Origin: Victivallaceae bacterium
GTDB taxonomy: Bacteria > Verrucomicrobiota > Lentisphaeria > Victivallales > Victivallaceae
Direction: 5' to 3'
Length of the DNA stretch: 63,585 nt
NCBI GenBank assembly: GCA_021647315.1
Contig: JAKIUY010000012.1
Span: forward strand, 1 to 63,585
The position numbers and the translations under genes were made by a program. Under the pieces are notes generated by a model, which saw only the letters and a list, made by a program, of their open reading frames with translations, did no database searches and had not been told where the DNA came from. Positions 53,032-60,953 of this stretch are shown here, piece by piece (positions within the stretch are counted from its first letter, which is position 1; each line of letters begins with the position of its first letter).

Positions 53032-54354
53032 ATGAAAATAAGTATGTTGGGAGCCGGTTCCGGCTTTGTGATTAATGTCGCTAATGAATTGACCGAACAT
53101 GAACTGTTCAATGACGTGGAATTTGCGTTGATGGATATTTCGGCGGAACGGCTGGCGGCGGCTGAGAATGCGGTTAAAGAGATTGTCAACGCATCGAATA
53201 TTAATATAAAAATCACCACTACTGAGTGTCTGGCAGAAGCTCTGGATGGTTGTAACTATGTGATCGCCTCATGCGAACAGAACCGTTATGCCAACTGGGT
53301 TAAAGATCTGACAATTCCCGCCAGTTTCGGGGTGCATCAGGTCAAGGGTGAGAATGGCGGCCCGGGCGGGATGATTCACGCCATGCGTAATATCTATATG
53401 TTTCAGGAAATCATTGAGGGGATGAAGCAGCACTGTCCTGATGCCTGGCTGATGAATTTTACCAATCCGATGTCGATCCTCTGTACCTATTTTAAAAATT
53501 ATTCACCGATTAAATCTTTGGGGTTCTGTCATCAGGTGCATGGCTCATTCGGGGTTATTGCCGAGATGCTCGGTATGGCACCGGGTGAGTTGGAGGTTAT
53601 TTCTGCCGGTAACAACCATTTGAACTGGCTGTTTGATATTCGCCGTAAAAACAGCCGGGAAAGCTGTATGGAAGAGTTCCTGCAACTGGTGAAAGAGTCA
53701 AAATACTGGCAGCAGCGCTATCCGAATGTCCCGCCGCAGAATTTCACGCTTGAAGTGTTGAATGCTTTTAATATGTATCCGATTGGTTATGATGATCATA
53801 TTATCGAATATATGCCGTTTTTTTGGGAAGAGCATGAGTGGGCGGCAAAGGGTTGTGAATCTTTGGCCGGACATTATGTAAAATTGGCGGCGAATAATAA
53901 TCATACCTTGGAGACCCAGCGGCTGTTGGGCAAAGATTATCATAAACCACCATTCCCGGCAAATGCCGATCATCCCTATTATGCGGAAAAGCCCTGTCAG
54001 GTAATCACCGCATTGGAAACCAACACACCAACCTATTTTGACGCCATAAATATTCCTAATAACGGTGCGATAACCAATCTGCCGAATGATATTATTCTCG
54101 ACGTGCCGGGCATCGCGATTGGTGGCGAAGTACGCAGTATTCATGTCGGGGAACTGCCGCCGGGACCGTTGGAAATTTGTCGTCGTCAGAGTGTCCTGCA
54201 TGAAATGATTGTTCAGGCAACGCATGAAGGTGATGAGAGTTTGGCGATTCAGGCATTGTGTTTGGATCCCTATGTCAGGAGTATTACGCAGGCGAAGAAC
54301 ATTTGGCAGGCATTTAAAACCGAGTATATTGATTATCTACCGGGGTTTAAATAG
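53032..54354 (+). CDS. GH4 family glycosidase (NAD-dependent, alpha-galactosidase-like)
   Basis: A 440-residue cytosolic glycoside hydrolase of family 4, which uses NAD+ and a divalent metal in an oxidation-elimination mechanism. The N-terminal nucleotide-binding motif KISMLGAGSGFV, the NFTNPM segment near residue 143, the metal cysteine in GFCHQVHG near 164, and AGNNHLNW near 194 are all present. GENGGPGGMIHAMRNI near 107 is also family-typical. The protein is closest in look to the alpha-galactosidase/alpha-glucuronidase branch; the lack of a phosphosugar motif suggests unphosphorylated substrate. It is preceded by AACAGGA and followed by repeats, so it is probably its own unit at the head of the right-end glycan genes. 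Confidence 0.9.
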   Translation: MKISMLGAGSGFVINVANELTEHELFNDVEFALMDISAERLAAAENAVKEIVNASNINIKITTTECLAEALDGCNYVIASCEQNRYANWVKDLTIPASFGVHQVKGENGGPGGMIHAMRNIYMFQEIIEGMKQHCPDAWLMNFTNPMSILCTYFKNYSPIKSLGFCHQVHGSFGVIAEMLGMAPGELEVISAGNNHLNWLFDIRRKNSRESCMEEFLQLVKESKYWQQRYPNVPPQNFTLEVLNAFNMYPIGYDDHIIEYMPFFWEEHEWAAKGCESLAGHYVKLAANNNHTLETQRLLGKDYHKPPFPANADHPYYAEKPCQVITALETNTPTYFDAINIPNNGAITNLPNDIILDVPGIAIGGEVRSIHVGELPPGPLEICRRQSVLHEMIVQATHEGDESLAIQALCLDPYVRSITQAKNIWQAFKTEYIDYLPGFK

Positions 54355-54425
54355 ACAAAGTCGACTGCGTCGGAACGTCGAATGAATGAGAAAACAGACC
54401 TGAGCGTAACGTAATAAATTTTTAT
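54355..54425 (-). repeat. Dispersed repeat family B, copy 3 (reverse)
   Basis: In reverse complement it reads ACGCTCAGGTCTG, TTTTCTCATTCATTCGACG, then TTCCGACGCAGTCG, matching the 3' half of copy 2 (CTTTCATTAAATGTTCGACG, TTCCGGCGTAGCCG). It follows directly after the GH4 stop codon. Confidence 0.5.
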
Positions 54426-54516
54426 TAGCTAAATATAGACTTTTGTATACTCGTTTAGGTTGAATTTTAAACTTTTATTCTGTACATTTGAGCTTGATTT
54501 GCCAGATAAACTAACT

Positions 54517-54540
54517 AAAAACTACCCATAATGGGTATAA
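54517..54540. repeat. AAAACTACCCATAATGGGTATAA motif, copy 2
   Basis: Second copy of the palindromic ACCCATAATGGGT motif found at 1435-1457, differing from it by one base in the core. It lies about 73 bases before the next gene, preceded at 54453 by TTTAGGTTGAAT as in copy 1. Confidence 0.4.
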
Positions 54541-54612
54541 GTTACATCAACTATGACAAAAACGCATTAAAGAGAGTATTTCACAATTATTTTTTTAAAA
54601 GGAAAATTAACT

Positions 54613-56082
54613 ATGATTAATCAACAAGAGAGAGTTATAAGTCGTCTGTTAGGCGGCAGTGTGGTCGCGGTAGCGATGCTGGGCGCAACCATGCTCAGTG
54701 CCGGGCAAGCAAAACAGTACAAGGCGTTGGCATGGGCAAAAAGTAAAGAAAAGCATGATAATATTATTCCGTTTGTCTGGGTTTATAAACTATCAACCCC
54801 GGAAAAAATCAAGGCTCAAGTTGACAAACAACCGCCGGGTTATAAGACTATTTTTTCCTGGGAACTGCATCGTAAATATTTTCCGAAACAGATTCAGCGG
54901 CTTGAACAGCGTACGGGGAAGAAATATACTCAACAACAGATGGCAGGTCTCAGTGACAATCCTGCTGATGGTTCTGTCTGGTGGGATAATGGTGTGGCGA
55001 CAGTTGGAAAACGGTTTGATGAGTTTTTCAAGAAATATCATCAGCTGGGTGGCACGATGGACTATTTTATTCTTGATTTTGAGAAGGGAATGTCCAACTG
55101 GTCCTTAAAAAACAAAAAAGCGGTATTTGATAAAATAGCTCAGGATCCCCGCTTTGCGCCAATAAAAAAAGAGCTCAGCTTGAGTGACATTAGAGATGTC
55201 TATAATTGGCGTTCAGGCGAAACCTATCTTAAATGGAATGCTTTTATGCGTCCACGGGTAGCGACATATATCAACCAGGCAATATATGCGCCGATAAAAA
55301 AATATTATCCTAAAGTTGAGATGTCCAATTATAATTATTATTATCATCGTCAGCAGGATAAAATTCCCGGAGTAAATGGTCATAAAAGCTATAAATATAG
55401 CAAAGGCTCGATAGTTGGAAACAGTCAGGCACCGGCACTTTACTGTAGTTTTATGCAGCTGAGCCGCCTGAAACTTGATGGCAGCAACAAATACGCGCCA
55501 ACTCCGTTCAACGGCTTTCGCTACAGTCTCAATATCGCCCGCAGTGCGGTGTTGGCATCAAACAGACCGCTGACTCCATGGATTTCCCATAAGAATTACA
55601 GGAATAGTCTAGTACGGGAATCAGATCTCTATCAGGAACTGATTTTTCATCTTGCCTTGACCGGGGTTGATACATTCCTGCTGTGGAATCCAAATGTGTG
55701 GACAAAGGGGAGTGATCCAAAATTTTACCGCGACGCGGCGCAGGACAGACTGGTCAATGATTGCTTGACGCAATTGAATGAGCTGATAACTACTGGAAAG
55801 CGTAAAACCCTGGTTAAGAATATTGTCTCCTGGGGCGCAGATTATGCGTTAACCGGCATGCAGCTGAATGGCAGTACCATCTGGCGTTTTACTCCACGAA
55901 TGAAAGCAACAGAAAAAATCAGTAATTTTATCAGTGCCGATAAGAGTAAAGTGGTTTTGAAAACAGCCACCACGACGATAACTATTCCACTGGGTAAGAT
56001 TATAACTCCGAAGCAGGAATTATCAGGGCAGGGGGTATGGATTGTCGCACCGCTCAATGCGACTCCTGTTGTTAAAAAATAG
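54613..56082 (+). CDS. Secreted putative TIM-barrel hydrolase, family unknown (paralog 1)
   Basis: A 489-residue exported protein. A hydrophobic signal (GGSVVAVAMLGATMLSAGQA) follows a 14-residue start. I do not recognise the family. Features suggest a glycoside-hydrolase-like barrel: WVYKLSTPEKIKAQV, GTMDYFILDFEKGMSNW with a conserved acidic LDFE, YPKVEMSNYNYYY, PLTPWISHKNY and DTFLLWNPNVW. The same order (YLILDFE, FPSVMSSNYSH, PMMPWVPFKGW, PLLFFNPDP) occurs in the first half of the protein at 60954, so they are homologs. AAAAGGA precedes the ATG. It is upstream of the CBM9-like and GH42-like genes, all probably secreted to act on the same glycan. Confidence 0.7.
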   Translation: MINQQERVISRLLGGSVVAVAMLGATMLSAGQAKQYKALAWAKSKEKHDNIIPFVWVYKLSTPEKIKAQVDKQPPGYKTIFSWELHRKYFPKQIQRLEQRTGKKYTQQQMAGLSDNPADGSVWWDNGVATVGKRFDEFFKKYHQLGGTMDYFILDFEKGMSNWSLKNKKAVFDKIAQDPRFAPIKKELSLSDIRDVYNWRSGETYLKWNAFMRPRVATYINQAIYAPIKKYYPKVEMSNYNYYYHRQQDKIPGVNGHKSYKYSKGSIVGNSQAPALYCSFMQLSRLKLDGSNKYAPTPFNGFRYSLNIARSAVLASNRPLTPWISHKNYRNSLVRESDLYQELIFHLALTGVDTFLLWNPNVWTKGSDPKFYRDAAQDRLVNDCLTQLNELITTGKRKTLVKNIVSWGADYALTGMQLNGSTIWRFTPRMKATEKISNFISADKSKVVLKTATTTITIPLGKIITPKQELSGQGVWIVAPLNATPVVKK

Positions 56083-56152
56083 GCTATGGCTATAGAGGTT
56101 ATTGAATTACTTTCCAGCGTAATATTGTTAACGATTAACAGGAAATAAATTT

Positions 56153-57199
56153 ATGTTTAAGTTAAAGGGTATCTGTTATGGATTGCTATTACTGTTTACG
56201 GTTACGGGGTACGGGAATATGAAAATATTATCGTTATATACTGTTAATTACTCTCCTGACACCCCTGTCATTAATGGTAAGCTGAATGACGGATGCTGGG
56301 GTAAAGCAGAAGTCTCCTCAACCTACTATGTTTACAACCGGATGCTGCCGAAACCGGGGCAACTTAATAGTGAATTGAAGATGTTGTGGAATGAACGTGG
56401 GCTCTATCTCGGTATAACCAATTATGAGCGTAATATGTCGGCTGTAAGAGCTAAATATACCGCCCGAGATGACATTAATCTGTGGCGTGATGACTGTGGT
56501 GAAATATATTTTGACCCCGCTGGTAACGGGGTTGGGTTTACTAAATTTATTATTAATGCCATCGGTACCATTGCTGATCAGCGACGCATTGATGCGGCAG
56601 TGACACTCACTGATTGGAGTGCCGCAGGGGTGCAGGTTGCAACATCACAAGATGCTGATGCCTGGTATATTGAGGCATTTTTCCCCTGGAATGACTTGGG
56701 AAAAATAGCTGAACCGGGTGATCTCTGGCGTTTCTGTCACGTTCGTTATGCCTGGAGCAGTGGTAAATTTGTCGGAGCAACATCTTCAGTCGGCGGCAGT
56801 TATACTAAACCGGAAAATTTCGGGTTTATCTATTTTGCGCAAGATACCCAGCCTGGGATTGAGGATATCTCCGCCGTGTTGAAGGCCAAGGCCAATCCGC
56901 CGTGGAATCTGCCAATCAATGATGGTTTATTGAGCTACAATGGCAGCGAAACAAGTTTTAAAAAACTTGCGGCTATTTATAGCGATCACTATGCAGCCGC
57001 GCAAAAGCTACTAAAGCAGCCGGTATTCGGCGCTAATCAAGGCAATCCTAAAGTTAAGCAGCTGAAACAACGTTTTACTGAATTAAAGGCAGTTGGCGGA
57101 CAGGATTTTTCCCGATTACGCAAACTGATAAAATTCAGTGGTGAATTGGACGAACTTTACTGGAAGCTGAAACTTAAAGATTTAGTAGAAAACAATTAA
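56153..57199 (+). CDS. Secreted CBM9-like carbohydrate-binding protein
   Basis: A 348-residue exported protein. A short signal peptide (KGICYGLLLLFTVTGYG) is followed by a CBM9-type module: PVINGKLNDGCWGKAEVSS (the usual 'DGxLDdxxWxxA' start), LYLGITNYERNMSAV, WRDDCGEIYFDP, and WYIEAFFPWNDLG followed by DLWRFCHVRY. This beta-sandwich binds sugars or serves sugar-sensing in many secreted enzymes. The C-terminal 100 residues are helical (FKKLAAIYSDHYAAAQKLL) and of unknown use. The ribosome binding site is AACAGGA. It lies between two secreted hydrolase-like genes with gaps of 70 and 52 bases and probably anchors or targets them. Confidence 0.75.
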   Translation: MFKLKGICYGLLLLFTVTGYGNMKILSLYTVNYSPDTPVINGKLNDGCWGKAEVSSTYYVYNRMLPKPGQLNSELKMLWNERGLYLGITNYERNMSAVRAKYTARDDINLWRDDCGEIYFDPAGNGVGFTKFIINAIGTIADQRRIDAAVTLTDWSAAGVQVATSQDADAWYIEAFFPWNDLGKIAEPGDLWRFCHVRYAWSSGKFVGATSSVGGSYTKPENFGFIYFAQDTQPGIEDISAVLKAKANPPWNLPINDGLLSYNGSETSFKKLAAIYSDHYAAAQKLLKQPVFGANQGNPKVKQLKQRFTELKAVGGQDFSRLRKLIKFSGELDELYWKLKLKDLVENN

Positions 57200-57251
57200 G
57201 TTACTGAGCTACAAAAAAGTAAGCCAAAATAATTTGTAACAGGAATATTAA

Positions 57252-60200
57252 ATGATAAAATTTTTACTTATGGGAATAATTGTTATGACGGCTATAACTG
57301 GATTGGCTAAAGCCGAAGGTACTTACCTACGTGATCTGACGATGGATTATAAAACGTCTCACTTGGACTGGGCTGGGAGTCCGGTTGGCGGAGCAATAAA
57401 AACTCTGTTTATAGTCAGTCGCAGCGGCAGTCGTGAAGTGATTGAAGTTGCCCAACGCATGAAACTTGATTTTAAAGCGGTTACTGTTTTCAGCGCGAAT
57501 AAGTTTACTTTGGAGAGTATCTACGAGAATTCGGTTGCCGGAACCACCTTTTCTGAAAAAAAACAGGAGTTACTGGAGAAGTTGAAGCTCCGCTATCAGC
57601 TCTTTGTAATGGGTAATTTGGACTTTGATATCCTGCCTACTGAAGCAAAGTTTAAACTGTTAAAACAGGTGAAAGCAGGTGCGGGACTGGTGTTTGTCTA
57701 TCCGCGTAAGACAAAACTAGAGAAACTGTTCTCGCATACTGCACCGGGCAGAACAGTTATGCTGTCACTTGTAGCAAAGCTGGGCTTGCCCAAACAGGCT
57801 GCTAAACAGTATGATGGTCAATTGTTGAACAGTTTTTATTTCGGTAGGGGGCGCATTGCTGTAATTAACTATAAAGATAATCATGAATCTAAATATGAAG
57901 GGTTGAGTTTAACGGCAAGAAACAGTTATTCTCGCCTCTGGTGGGCGGAGTATGAGAATAATTTGGTGCTGGTGCTGCGGGCGATGAAATGGGCGGCTGG
58001 AGGTGATAGTGATATTCAGCTAAGTTGTCCTCAACTTGCCGATTCACCGCTGCTAGATCAGCAGGCTCAAACTATTAGATTAAAAACTGTTAATCAAGGT
58101 CGCAGTTCCGGCAGACTTGAGCTGCGCTTGCGAAATGAATATAATGAAGTATTGAAAACAGCAACTGCTGAAATTGACGGTAAAAACAATACCGTTGAAT
58201 TTGAGCTGCCGACATTGCTAAAAGGTCAATACTATTTGGATGCGGTGGTAAAAGTTCAAGATTACGTGGACAATTTCGGTTATTTTGCCTTTACGGTAAA
58301 ATCTCCGGTTAAAGTGCAGTTGGTTACTCCTTCAGAATCGGTCCGGTATCACGCGCCGGTCAGGGCTGAATTAAAACTGAACAAAGTTGTGCCTAATGGC
58401 AGCGTGATCATTTCGCTGTTTGATCTGCCATATCAGCGCGAGTGGTACCGTAAAGTTATCCCGTTAAACGGGCAGAAAAACATCTCTATTAATATCGCTG
58501 ACTATTATTTGCCGACGATTGCCGGTTACCTGAAATGTACAGTTGTTCAGGATGGGAAAAATATATTGAATGTAGAAAAAACCGTGTTCTTCCCTGATTA
58601 TCGGCTTGAGGAGTATCTGCAAATGACCTGGACCTGTGTTTCTGAAAAATATCTGGCACCGATTTATGCGGCGCAGGTGGTTGATCGGCTCGGCTGGCGG
58701 GCAGGGCTTGAACGCCCCACGCCGGGCGGTCGCAATGGCCGTGGCGCGGCCTTGCTGAATCAGCGGTTTGTCCCCTATGTTATCCGTATCGGGCTGAAAA
58801 AAGGCAAAAAGGGTGAAGTTATTCAGAGTGATTGGTCTTACCTGCCGCCAGCCAAACGCAATGAACCGGCGCAGCTTGGTGGTGATCAGAGTTTTGTTCG
58901 ACCTGAAGTAAAACAGTTATGGGCTGATGCGATTCGGCATCGGGTTGAGAATCTCCCTAAATACGGTCCGGCTATTTACAATCTCGGGGATGAAAACTTT
59001 TTTTCCTATGATGCCGGATTCGGTAAATATGATACTCCGGCATTCAGAATTTTTCTTAAACAGAAATATGGTTCAATTGCCAAACTGAACCTTGAGTGGG
59101 GCAGTGCTTTTGCCGATTTTTCAGTCGTGCCGCATTATACTCAAAAAATGGCTAAAGAGCAGAAAAATTTCCCGGCCTGGTTCGACCATCGACAGTATAT
59201 GGAGAAAATGTATGCCGATATTCATCACTTTCTGGCGCGGGAAATTAAAAAATATGATCCTGATGCTAAAGTCGGAGCTGAAGGCTCGGTGCCGGGGGAT
59301 CTCGAACAGACGATCAAGGGGCTTGAATATTGGGGTCCTTATAGTAATCTGGTGATGGATGAGGTATTACGCAGCATCGGCGGTGATAAAATCCGCATGT
59401 TGTGGTGGGGTGGTTATGTCGGTTCGCACGGTGGACGCAATGATTATCCGATCCCGCTGTGGAAAGATTTACTGACTGGCAATGTTAATGGCAATTCATG
59501 GTTTTTCAGTTTTGCCGGCAAGGCGCAGTCCGGGATTGCGGCTGATATGTCATTCCCAAAATATATGCAGAAGTTGTTACCATTTCTTGATGAGTTAAAA
59601 AACGGTCTGGCACAACTGTTGATCGCGACCCCGTTGGAACCGCAGGGCGTGGCGGTATTGTGGAGTCATGCCTCCAATAGTGCGAAACTGCTTGATGAAC
59701 GTTTTATCAACCCCGCAAATTCTGCCGGTGATTTCATTAGATTTTGTTACCGAAACGGCATTAATTTTGATTTTCTGACAGCATCAATGCTTGATAAGTT
59801 GCCGAACTATAAGGTGCTGTTTTTGTTCGGCATAAGTGCAGTGGATAAAGCTACAGCTGAAAAAATTTCAGCATTTGTCCGTAATGGCGGAACGGTAATT
59901 GCTGATATGAACCCAGGGGTGCTCAATGAATTTCTGCGTCCGATGAAACAGAACCAGCTTGCTGAACTGTTTGGCAATATAACTTTGGATAAATTGCCGC
60001 AGCCACAGGTCAGGGCGCTTAAACTCAATCGCGACTATAAAAGGCAGCTGATTGAGTTTAGTGCCACAAACGTCTCATCGACCCCGGGGATAGAACCGTT
60101 TACGGTAAGAAAATATGGCAAAGGTGATGTCGTGTTGCTTAATTTTACCTTGTCAACCGCAATTAACAGTGCTGTTGACAGCAGGGCTTTTGATCGTTTT

Positions 60201-60764
60201 ATGTCCCAGCTTTTGGCTGCAACCGGCGTGGAAACAACGGTAACCGTCAAAGGCGTGGACAGGTCGAGTCCAGCTTTGCGGCTCAGAACCCGCCGTGGAG
60301 ATGGGTTCATGGTCATTGGTTTACTGGCTGATGTTAAGGATATTGGTCAGGCGGTGACTTTTAAACTGAACACTAAAGGTTACATCTATCTGCCCGACAG
60401 CGGCTATGCCGGTTATGACGATACGTTGACGGTGAAATTGATTTCACCATTTCAACTGATGACGGTTTTTGACCGGCAGCAACAGCCACCGGTTATTGAA
60501 CTTTCGCATGATTCCGTTTTACGTGGACAGGCAGTTCAACTGAAATTAAATAGTTTTACGCCGGGCACGGTACTGTTCGTCCGTATAAAAGCTCCTGATG
60601 GCAAACAGCTTACCTTGCGTGATCAGGTAATTACGGTGAAAGATAACAGTAAACCGGTATCATTATATTTTGCCTATAACGACAGCTTCGGTGTCTACAA
60701 CATTAAAGTAACCGATGTTGCCACCGGTTTGACAGCTGAGAAAAAAATAACACTGAAGAAATAA
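57252..60764 (+). CDS. Giant secreted GH42-like protein
   Basis: A 1170-residue exported protein (signal MIKFLLMGIIVMTAITGLAK). Residues about 45-260 are a GATase-like region. Immunoglobulin-like strands follow to about 450. A barrel of GH42 type spans about 455-850: AIYNLGDENFFSYDAGF, where N-L-G-D-E corresponds to the acid/base N-E, then TPAFRIFLKQKYGSIAKLN and LEWGSAF, and SNLVMDEVLRSIGG as a candidate nucleophile region. A GH42 trimerisation-like domain with VLFLFGISAVDKATAEKIS and VRNGGTVIADMNPG comes next, and beta modules end it. A secreted galactosidase or related activity is inferred. Two GATase-like segments in one chain are unusual. It is in the right-end gene group after the CBM9-like gene. 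Confidence 0.72.
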   Translation: MIKFLLMGIIVMTAITGLAKAEGTYLRDLTMDYKTSHLDWAGSPVGGAIKTLFIVSRSGSREVIEVAQRMKLDFKAVTVFSANKFTLESIYENSVAGTTFSEKKQELLEKLKLRYQLFVMGNLDFDILPTEAKFKLLKQVKAGAGLVFVYPRKTKLEKLFSHTAPGRTVMLSLVAKLGLPKQAAKQYDGQLLNSFYFGRGRIAVINYKDNHESKYEGLSLTARNSYSRLWWAEYENNLVLVLRAMKWAAGGDSDIQLSCPQLADSPLLDQQAQTIRLKTVNQGRSSGRLELRLRNEYNEVLKTATAEIDGKNNTVEFELPTLLKGQYYLDAVVKVQDYVDNFGYFAFTVKSPVKVQLVTPSESVRYHAPVRAELKLNKVVPNGSVIISLFDLPYQREWYRKVIPLNGQKNISINIADYYLPTIAGYLKCTVVQDGKNILNVEKTVFFPDYRLEEYLQMTWTCVSEKYLAPIYAAQVVDRLGWRAGLERPTPGGRNGRGAALLNQRFVPYVIRIGLKKGKKGEVIQSDWSYLPPAKRNEPAQLGGDQSFVRPEVKQLWADAIRHRVENLPKYGPAIYNLGDENFFSYDAGFGKYDTPAFRIFLKQKYGSIAKLNLEWGSAFADFSVVPHYTQKMAKEQKNFPAWFDHRQYMEKMYADIHHFLAREIKKYDPDAKVGAEGSVPGDLEQTIKGLEYWGPYSNLVMDEVLRSIGGDKIRMLWWGGYVGSHGGRNDYPIPLWKDLLTGNVNGNSWFFSFAGKAQSGIAADMSFPKYMQKLLPFLDELKNGLAQLLIATPLEPQGVAVLWSHASNSAKLLDERFINPANSAGDFIRFCYRNGINFDFLTASMLDKLPNYKVLFLFGISAVDKATAEKISAFVRNGGTVIADMNPGVLNEFLRPMKQNQLAELFGNITLDKLPQPQVRALKLNRDYKRQLIEFSATNVSSTPGIEPFTVRKYGKGDVVLLNFTLSTAINSAVDSRAFDRFMSQLLAATGVETTVTVKGVDRSSPALRLRTRRGDGFMVIGLLADVKDIGQAVTFKLNTKGYIYLPDSGYAGYDDTLTVKLISPFQLMTVFDRQQQPPVIELSHDSVLRGQAVQLKLNSFTPGTVLFVRIKAPDGKQLTLRDQVITVKDNSKPVSLYFAYNDSFGVYNIKVTDVATGLTAEKKITLKK

Positions 60765-60833
60765 ATAGTTAGGAGAGAGTATTGTGTTAAACAGTAAACG
60801 CTGGAATGAGAAATTTACCCCCGGCTGACCTAG

Positions 60834-60856
60834 CCCCGGTCGAGTATCTACCGGGG
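60834..60856. repeat. GC-rich hairpin in the gap before the LamG protein
   Basis: CCCCGGT and ACCGGGG pair around a nine-base loop. It stands in A/T-rich DNA 70 bases after the GH42-like stop and could act as a weak terminator or mRNA stabiliser. No T-run follows. Confidence 0.4.
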
Positions 60857-60953
60857 AACATGTTAAATTAATAAAAAGAGTAAAGTTGGTTTTGCAGTTT
60901 TGTAGAGTAATAATAGATTTAGCAGTAGATATTAAAATAGGAGCAAGAAAATA

